Shown: one piece after another, positions 1-10,594 of the stretch
Layout: every line of letters begins with the position of its first letter
Position numbering within the stretch: position 1 is the first letter of the stretch
DNA from: Falciphora oryzae
Taxonomy: Eukaryota; Ascomycota; Sordariomycetes; Magnaporthales; Magnaporthaceae
Direction: 5' to 3'
Assembly: GCA_000733355.1 (NCBI GenBank)
Contig: JNVV01000001.1
Span: 1,439,218-1,503,217 of the forward strand
DNA: 64,000 nucleotides
Notes under the pieces: model-generated
What the model was told of the DNA's origin: nothing
The model's database searches: none
Seen by the model: only the letters and a program-made list of their open reading frames with translations
Position numbers and translations under genes: made by a program

Positions 1-1754
1 TCTGGCAAGGGAGTCTCAGCCACGTCTATCTTTTTCCCTGCCACTTGGAATGCATGATGGATGCTTTCTAAGGGGCGGCTGAAGACGAGGATGTGGAGTA
101 TGCGGTTATCGAAATCGACCACAGCGGAGAGGTGCTCCACCACCTCGTTGCTGGAATTTGCCTCATCAAGTCCGTCTATGACCCAAAATATTCCCCTTTC
201 CGTCTTGATAGTGGCCAAGATGGGTTTGAAAATAGACTTCCAGACCGTCTTGGAGTCTGCCCCAGACACACAAACCCCTGCCTTGGCGAGGCCGACAAGG
301 GCGTGGCGGAACTCGTTGAGCTGGAGAGCAGTTTGGTAGGCGAGAGACCGGAGCATGTGGCTAGTAGACTGCTTCTGGCGCAGTCCATGCTTGAAAAAAT
401 AGTACGAGCAGGTGCGCCCTGCTTCATGCAGATGATCGACGACAGACGAGGATGTGACCGACTTTCCATTGCCGGGTGCGGCGTGCGCCCAGAGAACTCT
501 TGTCTCCTGAGATTGAAGCCAGTCATTAAATTCGGGGCTTTCAATAAACTTCTCACAGGTGCCCGACTTCCGCGTGGCCCGGTAGGAGGCGAGGTCCTCG
601 TCCGGAGGCCCAGCGATTCCTAGCAAATCCGCCAAGTGCTGCATGTCTTCTTTCAAGTTTTCCTCGCATTTGGCGGATGTTGGCGATGCAGAGGCGACTA
701 TGCTGCGGAGTGCACCAAGTACAGAAGCGTAGTTGGGATCCTCGGGGCTCGTGAACTTGCAAGCGTTGTGATGGTCGGCGTTGAGCGGCATTTTAGTTTC
801 TATCGGGAGGCCCGTCACAGCAGCCGCCGTTTCGACTATCATGATGGAAGCTGGACCGACGGCAGTTGATAGTGTTTCATAAAAGGAAAAAATCTCGAGT
901 TTCGGAGCATGGTGCCGGAATGCCTTGTTTATCTCGTCAATCGTTGGGCTCTTCCGCGCGAGCTCTTTGACGTACTCCCGCGAAGAGTGGCCGAAGACGG
1001 AGCCTGAAAGGAACTTGTTCAGGGTCTCGGCAAGATCTGTGCCACGGTGAGGAGTGGCAAGGAAGACGACACCCTTGATCATGGTTACGATGCTCTTGTA
1101 CTGGTCGTTCGAGTGGCCCTCGACAAATGCTCTCTTGAAGACCAAGCCTCCCATCGAATGAGCGACGATGACGATAGGGACCTGGCCCAGGCGCTCGGGA
1201 GTATTCTCTCCATATTTCATGCGGAACAGGAGATCAGTGGCGAAGTCTCCAATTGTAGACGATGCCTGCTCCTTTCTAGACGAGAAGTGTGCGTTGTAGC
1301 CGAAGGTGAGCACGCGGGCAGTGGGCAGCGCAAGTGGAAGCCAAAGCTGTGGCCAAAAGTTGTCGAGGTCCCGGTCGCGACACCATGTTCGGCGGCTAGT
1401 CCCACCAAGTCCATGTAGGAAGATGATGTCTACCTCTCGCTCGCCTTCGGGGGTGTGCAGGGTGACAAGACCGAGGGGGTCGTCAGTGCGGTCCTGCGTC
1501 CGTTGTTTCCGGCGTGACGACGACGATAGCGATGTTTGAAGTTGGGCGTACACGTCGGATAACGCCGACGGACGCCGCTGGCTGTCTGAAGTGCTTGGAA
1601 CGGTCTGCCCCGCGGGCCCTCGCAGCGGAACCTCGATTGAGCGCTCGGGAGCTGGGGCCGATGCCTCACTAGACGGTCGGGAGTGCGATGTTGATGCTTG
1701 ACCGTTTTCCGTGTCACTTGGACTGCGGTGTCGACGCCCTTTGAGGCGTTTCCA
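1..1754 (-). CDS. NLR-type STAND protein: alpha/beta-hydrolase (SesB-like) plus NACHT domain, 3' part outside window
   Basis: One uninterrupted minus-strand frame runs from about 1754 to the left edge, so the C-terminal part is missing. After a Ser/Arg-rich N-terminus of about 100 residues comes an alpha/beta-hydrolase fold: strand and oxyanion segment VDIIFLHGLGGTS, then the nucleophile elbow IVIVAHSMGGLVF (near 1150-1170) and VVFLATPHRGTDLAE. This is the lipase-like N-terminal domain found on many fungal NLRs (SesB/PGAP1-like). A linker leads to a NACHT NTPase: P-loop VLWAHAAPGNGKSV (460-485), Walker B FWVIDGLDEA (about 163-192) and sensor LVFSRP. Fungal NLRs of this architecture are implicated in heterokaryon incompatibility or immunity-like cell death; that role is inferred. 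C-terminal repeats would lie beyond base 1. There is no in-frame Met between the upstream stop and the hydrolase domain. An ATG at 1873-1875 spliced by an intron at 1755-1872 is possible, so the start is unresolved. Confidence 0.85.
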
Positions 1755-3255
1755 CTATATTCAATAGGTAGGCACTCCGTTCACATCAGATATCATGCTC
1801 CAATTTGGGCGGCCGTTCACAGCATATCTCCCTGAAATTGAACGAAAGAGATGGAACAGGTGGGCAAATTACCATTTTGTCGAGCTATCGCCGCGCGAGT
1901 CGGCTCCGGGCTTGTTAGCTCTTCATATCTTCCCGTCAAGTGTTTGCGCCAAAGGTTAGAATTGTCGAAAGGCTCATTCCTTTGTTGGCATTCTCCTTCG
2001 TCAGCTCAGCCTCTTTCCTTGCCAGGATGTAACCCCTCTGCGGGGGTCCATTTGGCGTCGACCAACAAATCACCTTCTCGCCTCATCCATCTCAGCCCGC
2101 ACATGGCGCTTGGAGACTCCAATGGACAAATCCTTTCGTCAAGTGTCTCCTTGTCGCCCTATCTACTCGTCTTTTCAGGTGGTTTATAAGCGCAGGCCCG
2201 ACCCGACACTGGCGGCCGGGAAGAGTCAAGGCGAAGGTTAGAACTAGCCTCCTTCCAAACACAGTTCATCGGCATCGTCCATTATGGAGGGGAAGATGCT
2301 GGACGTGATGAGGTAGGAAGTGACGGTCAAGTTGGCATTTTGGGTGCTGACGCTGAGGTCGGCGGCCAGGAATGGGGTGGCCTGGAGGTATACGGAGCTG
2401 CTGACGAAAGATGGTGCAGTCCTTCTGCCAGCACAGGAACGCCGATTTCTCAGGCCCGTTTCCGGCACCGCCTGTTGCGCTCATCGCCTAGCCGGAGCGC
2501 GATTGGAAGCGACGGCCCTGTGATGGCAGTTTATGTTCCGTGGAATCCAGAAAGGCCGGGGGTAATGCCTGACACTATGGGCATTGATGCTCTCTCCACC
2601 CCACGCTGTGGACAGGACACCGCTGTCGATACTGCACTATGTGAGCTTGCAGCCGCGGACTCTGCAGCACGGGCCTGGCAACAATTCAGCCGGCGGTCCG
2701 CGGGATAGGGTAGAGTAGAGTGGAGCTCGACTGGCCGAAAAGGCGAGATGGGCGTCATCGCTCCGGGGTCTCCGATTCCAGGCTCCCGATTTGTGTGTTC
2801 ATTGTGATAATAAGCAACCAAGAAATACAGCCAAGTCTTGAGGCCGCAGTGGAAGGCAAAAACGTGTGAGGCCAGCTGGACTCATGTGCCTGGGCTCGAC
2901 CCTGTTCTGTAGCGGCCCGGCTCTCTGCTGCACCCCAGTTTGGCGTCCCCGCCAATCCCGCCCATGCTGGAGATGCTGCCCACCTTCGCCACTGGAAAGG
3001 CTGTCAATGCCAAGACCAACACTCTGGCTGGTTGACCTCTGGTTACGAGCTCGGACCGCGACCACTAATCCAGCGGCTGTAGTCTTTGCGCCGTGTCTTT
3101 TCTTTGCTTGCTCATTCCCAAATGGCTGGTCCGTCCCCGAACCGCGCGATTTGCCTTGTTCAGTCTCCTTTTGATCTGTCATCTTTTGTTCGTATACCTT
3201 CTTGTTGTTTGTGCGGTTGAGAGGCTGGTCCCACGAGGCGGCCAGAGTCTCCGCC
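1755..3255. other. intergenic region, no gene recognised
   Basis: This stretch lies between the divergent NLR and GH92 genes. It holds short overlapping ORFs with no recognisable domain on either strand. The last few hundred bases are pyrimidine-rich and are likely promoter and 5' leader of the GH92 gene. An in-frame ATG at 3202 precedes the chosen GH92 start. Confidence 0.5.
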
Positions 3256-6200
3256 ATGGGTCGCGCCGCGTCCGGATCAAATGCCTTCGCGGCACCGCCC
3301 ATCCATCTGACCGGCCTGCCGCGGAAGAGTCGTCTGCTTTTGGTTCTCGCCGTCTCTACCGTCGTGCTCTACTTACTGCTCCCGAGCGGCGGTGGCCGTC
3401 ACCTGAGCAACCTGCGCCCGCACCACGGCGGCGCCACATTCGCCAAGACCGATATTCTCCGCTATGTCGACCCCCTGATCGGCACCGTCAACGGAGGCCA
3501 TGTCTTCCCCGGCGCGACGCTGCCGTACGGCATGGTGAAAGCAGTGGCCGATTGCGACTCCCACGCAGAGAACGCAGCTGGTTTTGTCTCCGACAATTCC
3601 AAAATCGTGGGGTTCTCTCATCTCCATGACTCTGGCACCGGCGGGAACCCGTCCCTGGGAAACTTCCCCCTATGGGTCCACGCGGGATGCCCCGAGGGCG
3701 ACGCTCAGAAGTGCGTCTTCTCGTCCTCCACGAGAGGAGTCCCCAGAGTCAACGAGTCCGCTCGGGCAACGCCGGGCTACTTCGCCATCGAGCTCACCAA
3801 CTCGGTCAAGGCCGAGATGACGGCCACGGAGCGCGCCGCCCTGTACCGCTTCTCGTTCCCGGGCGCTTCCGCCCTGAAAGACCAGAAGGGCAATCGCGTG
3901 CCCTTCGGCCCCCTGCTGCTCCTGGACCTGACCGACCTCAGCAACAGCCGCCGGAGCGGCGGCGTCAAGGTGCAGGCCGACGCCGGCTCGTTGACGGCCC
4001 GCATCACGGGCCACGGAGAATTCGCGCCGTCCTTCGGCACGGGCAGCTACGGGGCCTTTGTCTGCGTCGACGTCCGCGGCGCCCGCGTCCGCAAGTCCGG
4101 CACCTTCAAGAGCGATCTCGACGTCAGCGAGGAGATCAAGGAGCTCAAGCCGGCACCCCCAGGATCGGCGGGCGCCTGGGTCCAGTTCGAGGCGTCGTCT
4201 TCCAGGCAGGCGTCTATCATGGCTCGTGTGGGCATTTCCTTCATGACGGTTGAGCAGGCCTGCGCCAACGCCGAGGCCCAGATACCCGACTTTGACTTCG
4301 ACGGAACCTTTGCTGCTGCCCAGCGGGCCTGGCGTGAAAAGCTGAGCGTGGTTGAGATCGATACTCGTGGTGTGAATGAATCTTATGCAACCACTTTTTG
4401 GTCAGGTCTCTACAGATCCCTGATATCGCCTCAGAACTACACGGGTGAAAATCCTTTGTGGGAGTCGAAGGAGCCTTATTTTGATTCGTACGTGTTTCTT
4501 ATCCCTTGCAGCATTCCTGACTCCTCTCTTGCATTCGTTCCATTGTCGTGCTCCCTTGCATTCCTGGTTCCTGCACATAACCGGTTATCCTGGAGGTCTC
4601 GGAATCTCCTGAGGCTTAAGAACGGCTTTGGGAACCGATTATATTACAATATTGTGGTTGTATACCTTCACGATCGTACATCAAAGCCAAGCGGCCTTGT
4701 TGCAAGAACCCACGTGATTGTGCTGCAGTTTTCGATCACGTGCACACCCTAACGACCACCACCCAAGATGCGAGCAATCGCTGATACAATGATCTTTAAT
4801 CACAGGTTTTACTGCATCTGGGATTCCTTTAGAGCCCAGCACCCTCTGCTGACAATTGTCGACCCCGTCGCGCAAACCGAGATGCTTCGCACTCTGATCG
4901 ACATTTATCGGAACCTGGGTAAGCTTCCCGACTGTCGGATGAGCTTCAGCAAGGGTTACAGCCAAGGCGGATCGAATAGCGATATTGTGATCGCGGACGC
5001 GTATGCCAAAGGGCTGCGTGATGGTATCGATTGGAAAACGGCATATGAAGCCGTGGTTTCGGATGCTGAAGAAGAGCCAAAGATGTGGTCATTCGAGGGG
5101 CGAGGAAACCTCCAATCTTATCACAAGCTGGGGTATATTCCAGTGGATGATGAGGACACGCTCGGCTCCGGGCCGACGAGCAGGGAAATGTCCCGTCTGG
5201 TCGAGTACGCTTATGACGACTTTTGCATCTCGCTGCTTGCCAAAGGACTCGGGCACAAGGAGGACGCCAAAAAATACCACAAACGAAGCGGCAACTGGAA
5301 GAACATCTGGAGCGAACAGTGAGTTCCATTCTTCCATCATCTTTTGCACGTCCCCCAGGTGGCGTTTAGATGCTAACCGCTTTCGTTGGGTTAGATCCCT
5401 TGATATCTACAGAGAAACTCACGCGGGCGACATCGTCTTGAGTCCCTTCAAAGGCTTCCTTCAGCCAAGGATGCGGGACGGGCAGTTCGTGTACCACAAT
5501 GTTCGGCTGTGTAGCCCCAAAACCAACTTCCATGGGTGCTACTACGACACACGATTTGCCTCCTACGAAGGGAGCTCGTGGCTTTACAGCTTTTTCGTGC
5601 CGCAGGACATGACGACGCTGATCGAAAAGATGGGGGGCAAGGAGACCTTCGTCAAGCGTCTGAGCTACTGGCACGAGGAGATTGCCTACATGGGGAACGA
5701 ACCGACCTTCCTCACTGCTTTGCAGTTCCACTACGCAAAAAGGCCAGATCTGAGCTCGTACTGGATTCACCGCTACATCCCCAGCCAGTTTAACACCAGC
5801 ATTAACGGCATCCCGGGCAACGACGACTGCGCCATGGGCGCCTTCAGCAGCATGGTCATGATGGGATTCTTTCCCGTGGCCGGCCAGGACGTGTACCTCA
5901 TCACGCCGCCTTTCTTCCCGGAGATCTCCATCCTGGCCACCGACCCAGGGGCCCGGGCCGCGGGCAAGCGGGCGACCATCAGGATCCGCAACTTCGACCC
6001 GACCTACACCAAGAAGTACATCGAAAGCGCAGAGCTCAACGGACACAAGTTTACACGCAACTGGATCACACACGAATTCTTCCGCGAGGGCGGCACGCTC
6101 GAGCTCACCATCACGGACGATCCCGCGACGGGCACGTGGGGCATAACCGACCCCGACCTTCCTCCGAGCTATCCCGTCGGAGAGCGCGATGACATTGTCG

Positions 6201-6286
6201 ACCCGAAGACGCTGCCCGCGTCGAGTCGGCGGGGACCTGGTGATCCTGATGATCCCTATCGGCCCCAGGCAGGAGGGAGGCCATGA
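3256..6286 (+). CDS. GH92 alpha-1,2-mannosidase, type II membrane-anchored
   Basis: Three exons: 3256-4487, 4806-5318 and 5395-6286 (878 residues). Splice sites are GTACGT/CACAG and GTGAGT/TTAG, the latter with a TGCTAAC branch site. GH92 enzymes are calcium-dependent exo-alpha-mannosidases. Family marks: YVDPLIGTVNGGHVFPGATL near the N-terminus, GFSHLHDSGTGG, the exon-junction motif EPYFDSFYCIWDSFR, the PQ-rich RMSFSKGYSQGGSNSD segment, and the conserved GIPGNDDCAMGAFSSMV block, where the GNDD acids match the family's catalytic-base region. The start at 3256 has a strong context (GCCATGG); an ATG at 3202 in the same frame adds 18 residues and is less likely. Residues about 27-45 (LLLVLAVSTVVLYLLL) form a single hydrophobic segment after a basic N-terminus, so a signal anchor in the secretory pathway is more likely than a cleaved signal. 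Role is probably N-glycan or mannan trimming. Confidence 0.93.
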
Positions 6287-6488
6287 GATGCAGCATGCTT
6301 TTCGCTCCATCAACCGATTTCGAAGCTTTCTAGTTTTACATCCCCAATACATGCATGCGCTATTGCACTTTAAAAAACACATTGAAATAACCACAACATA
6401 TAAGGTACATTTAATGGCAATAGCTAAAAGTTCAATGCCGTCGTCCTCGCAGCGTCAACCTCGTGCTCCCGAAATGGGGAAGGTGAGG

Positions 6489-6725
6489 AAAAAAAAAAAA
6501 AAAAAAAAAAAAAAAGCTCACCGGACCACCTTTATGTTTTTTAGGTGGCCCGGCTACGAAAACCCGATTGGGGTTTTACCAAGACTCTTCTCATCGAGCA
6601 GAGACGCAGGAACTTTACACCTAAAGTAGGACACCTGACCATACTCGTACTCGAACTCACGACGTTGGGGATTTGTGGAAGGCAGGAGCCCTGGGCTTTC
6701 AACCACTCAACCATCCCCGAGTGTC
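6489..6725 (-). mobile_element. tRNA-derived SINE-like element with 27-base homopolymer tail
   Basis: Read on the minus strand, a tRNA-like head starts near 6725 with an exact A-box match (TGGTTGAGTGG, consensus TRGYNNARNNG). About 45 bases later comes a near-consensus B-box (AGTTCGAGTAC). A roughly 130-base tRNA-unrelated body follows and ends in a run of 27 T (A on the plus strand, 6489-6515). The head cannot fold into a proper anticodon arm, so it is not a working tRNA. Fungal SINEs such as Foxy and Mg-SINE share this general plan, but no named family can be assigned and no second copy is visible here. Confidence 0.55.
6647..6713 (-). promoter_or_regulatory. internal RNA polymerase III promoter (A-box 6703-6713, B-box 6647-6657)
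   Basis: The A-box TGGTTGAGTGG fits the consensus at every position. The B-box AGTTCGAGTAC keeps the GTTCGA core and departs at the 3' end. The spacing lies within the range for tRNA genes and tRNA-derived SINEs. Confidence 0.5.
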
Positions 6726-7175
6726 GCGGGAGCTTGTTGAGGGTAGGTCTCGACTTCAGATTGATAAGGCTGCCATCCGGTACTTGTTTTGCCACATTCT
6801 CTTGCGACGCTTCTTAGCGTTCCCTTCCCTTCTTTCAGTATGCGCCTTCCTTCTGGTGCGATCATGCCTAACAGCCGAGTGGAGAGTGGTTGATCACAGT
6901 GCAAGCGGGCAGGAGCAGCTACGCCTTGTCCCTTCCAGTGCAGTCCGATTCGACCCAGGCTGGGCCTTCCCTTGTCTTGCATTCCCGACCTGAGGGCTTG
7001 AGAGGGCACCACACCTCAAACAAAACCCACCATCCTTCAATCCAACCTTCAGTTCCCATCTTCAACTCCCATCCGCAACCCTTATTATCCTCAGCGGTGC
7101 TCTCGGCAAGAGCCATCAGGCCACAACAAAGTCTCCAAAAAAACACCGGCAGCACATCATTGCCAGCTCTACCAC
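6726..7175. other. intergenic, nothing recognised
   Basis: About 450 bases between the SINE-like element and the orphan gene. The last 200 bases are C/A-rich and look like a fungal 5' leader. No other feature was seen. Confidence 0.4.
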
Positions 7176-8531
7176 ATGGCGTCCTGGTGGGAGACGGCCC
7201 AATGCTCGTGGGAAGACTCAAACACATTCCCAGACCACACACCCGAATCCCAGGACTGGGGAGACTTCTCGTCAACCCGAGCTCCAGCGCCTCGTGAATT
7301 CGAGAGGAATTTCAACCGAGCCGTCCAGCGTGTCTACAATCGACCCATCGATGGCAGATCGATCCGACGCGTTCTCAATTTTTACGATAGGCAGGCTCTG
7401 GCAGCGGCCGCCTATCACTTAATGCGCGGACAGATGAATTTCGAGAGTTGGTGCCTCATGGTGAAGGAATACCGCTCTGTGGAGAGGTGCTTGCTGCGAG
7501 AGCACCCGGCCTGGAGAAAAGCTTCCGAGATCGTCACCGCCATCAGTCAAGCTGCCCTGCACCATCCAACCTGGGACGAGGTCGTCGAGGCCGGGTTGGA
7601 TAAAGCTCTCAACGACTACATTCTGTCTGAGAGGGACATTTCTGGGCTGCGCTTCCAAGTCACGGTCCTCTTTGCCCTCGCTTACAAGGCCAACCGGCTG
7701 TCAGATCTGGTTCCTTTGCTCAGGGAAGCCAATCTCTGCGGGTTTCTTGCGTCGAAGCCAGAGCCAAGCAACTTTCCGGCCTACCCCTCAAAGGTTCGAC
7801 ACTGGTACAGCGAGGTGCTCAGAGGGAATCTCCTCCTCGACGATCCGGTGCCTGCGGCACTGAGAGCCAAGGCTGAAGCCGGTTCGAACTCGGCAGCCTC
7901 AGCAACGGTGTCAGATCCCATGCCAGCCACGGTCCCACCTATAGTGGCCGTCGCCGGATCCGCGCCAAATGGGTTCAATCCAGCCCCAGAGGCGGAAGAG
8001 AGTGCCACGGTAGCCTCTACCCCGGCCACGAGCAACTCTCTCGCGCCTGGGACCGGATCTAGGCTATCCTGGAACGATCAGGGCTGTTCTACTTCAGACT
8101 GGTCCAATTCAGCGCCGGGTCATCCGTCTTGGCAGTTTGCCGAGACACGGCAAGAAATGTCTAGCTCCAGCTCCGATTCGGATCATGAAGGAAATCTCCG
8201 AGAGCCGGTAGAGGTCTCCGAAGATGCCGTGTCCAAGATGATTGGACAGATCTTCGAGCGAATGTTGTTCCTAGAGAATCGACACAGAGAAGATGAAGAG
8301 ATGATCGAGAAACTCCGCTCCGAGCTCGCCATTGCGAAGGCCAACCAATCTCCTGAACAGCCAATATCCTCAGCACATCATATTGACCCCAAGACCGAGG
8401 AGAGGAACAGGCTGATAGCTAGGATCGCTGATATGGACGCCCAGCTTCAATTGCATCAGCCAGACACACGAGAGTATCTGGAGGTCTCGCAACAGAAGTT
8501 AGGGCTGCAGATCCAGCTTCATGACCTGTGA
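7176..8531 (+). CDS. hypothetical protein, 451 aa, unrecognised fold with C-terminal coiled coil
   Basis: A single-exon ORF starts in good context (CACATGGCG). I do not recognise the family. Residues about 38-230 look globular and mainly helical, rich in aromatic and charged residues (for example RRVLNFYDRQALAAAAYHLM and HPAWRKASEIVTAISQAALH). Residues about 235-330 are a low-complexity Ala/Ser/Pro/Thr linker. A short acidic serine patch (MSSSSSDSDHEGN) comes next, and residues about 350-451 show heptad-like charged helices (FERMLFLENRHREDEEMIEK) typical of a coiled coil. There is no signal peptide, membrane span or nucleic-acid-binding motif. It sits in the accessory left part of the window between a SINE-like element and decayed metabolite genes, so it may be lineage-restricted. 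Start, length and domain split argue for a real gene, but function is unknown. Confidence 0.6.
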   Translation: MASWWETAQCSWEDSNTFPDHTPESQDWGDFSSTRAPAPREFERNFNRAVQRVYNRPIDGRSIRRVLNFYDRQALAAAAYHLMRGQMNFESWCLMVKEYRSVERCLLREHPAWRKASEIVTAISQAALHHPTWDEVVEAGLDKALNDYILSERDISGLRFQVTVLFALAYKANRLSDLVPLLREANLCGFLASKPEPSNFPAYPSKVRHWYSEVLRGNLLLDDPVPAALRAKAEAGSNSAASATVSDPMPATVPPIVAVAGSAPNGFNPAPEAEESATVASTPATSNSLAPGTGSRLSWNDQGCSTSDWSNSAPGHPSWQFAETRQEMSSSSSDSDHEGNLREPVEVSEDAVSKMIGQIFERMLFLENRHREDEEMIEKLRSELAIAKANQSPEQPISSAHHIDPKTEERNRLIARIADMDAQLQLHQPDTREYLEVSQQKLGLQIQLHDL

Positions 8532-8839
8532 AAGAAACCTGCAGGCGGCCGAGCATTTCTCACTTTCCCTTTTTGTGCTTGGGTTTGATTTTATGAGGTG
8601 TTTCGGTCTTGCTTCTCGTCAATCGAATGTTTCGGTGGTATCAAAACGGGTAAACCCTACTCGGGCCGCAAAGCATCACCCCCTTTCTTTACTGTTTCAC
8701 CATTTCCGGGCTTGTTCCATCAGATAACTGGTTGGTAATCGCCTGCTTTGTCTCTCTGGGGTCTGGTATGGGTTATGGCCAAGATTGCTGTTGATATGAG
8801 CTGAAATCATAGGTAGATGCGGCTATCCAATCATGAATG
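8532..8839. other. intergenic, nothing recognised
   Basis: A short T-rich stretch between the stop of the orphan gene and the P450 remnants. It probably contains the 3' UTR of the former. No other signal was seen. Confidence 0.4.
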
Positions 8840-9055
8840 CTATCTCTTTGCAACCTTCAATCGGCACAAGACTACCCTTTCGCGATCTACAGGGCTACCT
8901 GGAGCAGAGGCAACGGTGAAGTTGTGCCAATCTCGCGTGGGGTCTAGGTCAAGGCCTTCAATATCAGAATACCGCTGCATCATTATTGCTAGAACGTATG
9001 CTGCTTCTGTCGGGGCCAGTTGTTGGCCAAGGCAGAGCCTGGCTCCACCAGTTCT
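8840..9055 (-). pseudogene. C-terminal fragment of a second cytochrome P450 (CLGQQ-type heme region)
   Basis: The minus-strand frame reads MRTGGARLCLGQQLAPTEAA and continues YVLAIMMQRY to a stop at 8840. This is the heme-cysteine loop, L-helix and C-terminus of a P450 of the kind with a GGPRxCLGQQFA motif (CYP52-like class). Everything N-terminal to the heme loop is missing: immediately upstream lies the tail of a different P450 in another frame. It is therefore an orphaned tail, not a gene. Assignment to a P450 is firm; the subfamily is a guess. Confidence 0.7.
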
Positions 9056-10475
9056 CATGGCTTGGTTCAAGCTCAAGATCAAAGTACCACATGAGCTTCG
9101 CCATAGTGAGGTTCATCTTGGCATACGCCATGCTTGAGGGTGGAAAAACGTGGCCTGTTAGCTAGCTTCAGCAGAGAAAATAAAATGGCAAAGAGTGTAC
9201 TCATGCTCTTCCTATGCATGCTCTTTGCCCGTACGAGAAGGGCCGCACAGCGGCCCTGTCGTCATATTGGCGAACTCGGAGCCTGGCTTGAGGTCTGGAT
9301 ACCGCTCCGGGTGAAACTCACGGGCGCGTCTGAAGCTGCGCTCCGAGTGGCCTGCTGAGAACTGATTCACGCCCACGGCAGTGCCCCCTGGCACGAACTT
9401 GTCCTCGATGACCTCGCCCTTCTCAGGTACAAAACGGGGAAGCGACCCAGGGGTGGGCGGGTACATGCGCATGCCCTCGTTGAGGCAGGCGCGCAGGTAC
9501 TTGAGGCTTGATGTTGTCACCATGATGAGCTCGCTGGAATGGCTGAAGGACGAGCGGACCTCCTCCTTGAGCTTGGCCGTCTTGTCAGGGTTGCAGAGCA
9601 GCAGGTATGTAAGACCGGACATGCCGCCGGCGCTCGTTCCCGAGCCCGCGACGATGAAGTTGGAGGACAGCATGACCGGCTCGAGTGTAGAAAGCTTCTC
9701 GTCGTGCGCCGTCTCGTCCAAGATATACGATACGAAGTCCTTCCCCGGGTTCTTGGTAACGATGCGGGGCTGGAGCTTGGCCTCGGTCAGAGCGGTATGT
9801 CTCTTGCGCGACTCGCTGACGTAGCGCGGGGTCAGCCAGATGAACAGGTCCAGGAACCCGTACTGCACCGCCAGCTGGAACCGCACGATCGCCTTGGCCC
9901 GGGCTAGGATCACCTGGATCCATGGCATGGCGCCGCCATGGTCGAGGCAGCCTGACGACTCCCTGAAGGCGAGGCCGCTCACGATGTCAAAGGCCAGCAG
10001 GTTGCACGACTCGGACATGTCGACCGCCGCAGACCGGCTCGGGGACTCGGCGCAGTGCCTCTTGAGCTGGGCGGCGAAGTTGTCCGAGTGTCTCTGGAAG
10101 TAGGCCTCCCGCTCGCTTGTCGGTGAAGGCGGGGTTGATGGTGCGGCGGAGGCGCAGGTGGCGATCCTGGCCCTCGGGACTTGCGGCCGCCGGTGCCGTG
10201 CGGGGCGATACTGCGGCTGTCGAAGGCCTTGGGAAAATCGGCTTGCGCTGGCCGTAGATCTTCTTCCACGCGGTCGAGGACGTAAGGAGAGCTCGTCCGG
10301 TGAGACGCAGACGACGGGCCCTTATTGGTCATGTAGGTCGCGGGTCCGCCAGCTGATGCGGCCCTCCATGTTGGCGTAGTTCCATGGCAGGCGCGAGATG
10401 GCCCAGAGTTTGTGGTCAGAGTAGTGGCGCAGAGGGCTGAGACGGAGGCTGTAAAAGGCCTTGCAGAATATGTAG
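9056..10475 (-). pseudogene. decayed cytochrome P450
   Basis: Most of a fungal P450 is recognisable but spread over all three minus-strand frames. The N-terminal part reads LYIFCKAFYSLRLSPLRHYS, then fragments matching GPVVCVSPDELS, AWKKIYGQRKPIF and FPKAFDS switch frame within about 60 codons. A longer open stretch (9212-10018) carries the I-helix FIVAGSGTSAGG, the K-helix ExxR (LNEGMRMYPPTPGSLPR) and FHPERYPDL. The heme loop PFSYGQRACIGR at about 9207-9242 is out of frame with that stretch. The last exon, MAYAKMNLTMAKLMWYFDLE (about 9070-9131), matches the usual P450 C-terminus. Between them lies an intron-like segment whose donor reads ATGAGT where GTGAGT is expected. Several frameshifts plus the broken donor make it a pseudogene. 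It is head-to-head with the polyketide synthase relic, as expected for one former cluster. Confidence 0.85.
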
Positions 10476-10594
10476 AGAAAGATCTAGCAGCGTTATATGT
10501 CGCCAGCATCTATCCAGTCGCGCAGCTTTACGTAAACAAAACTCGATGAAAGGAAAACTGCAAACATACGACAGTAGACAGTCCTAGCACCACG

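Noticed and set aside
1851..3302. Small ORFs between NLR and GH92 as genes
   Set aside because: They are short, overlap on both strands, and show no conserved motif or splice-consistent extension.
6640..6725. Functional tRNA gene on the minus strand
   Set aside because: A- and B-boxes are present, but no proper acceptor or anticodon stem can be drawn and the T-arm is mismatched; a SINE head fits better.
9212..10018. Functional P450 of 268 residues
   Set aside because: It lacks the in-frame heme cysteine loop and the N-terminal third; both lie nearby in other frames.
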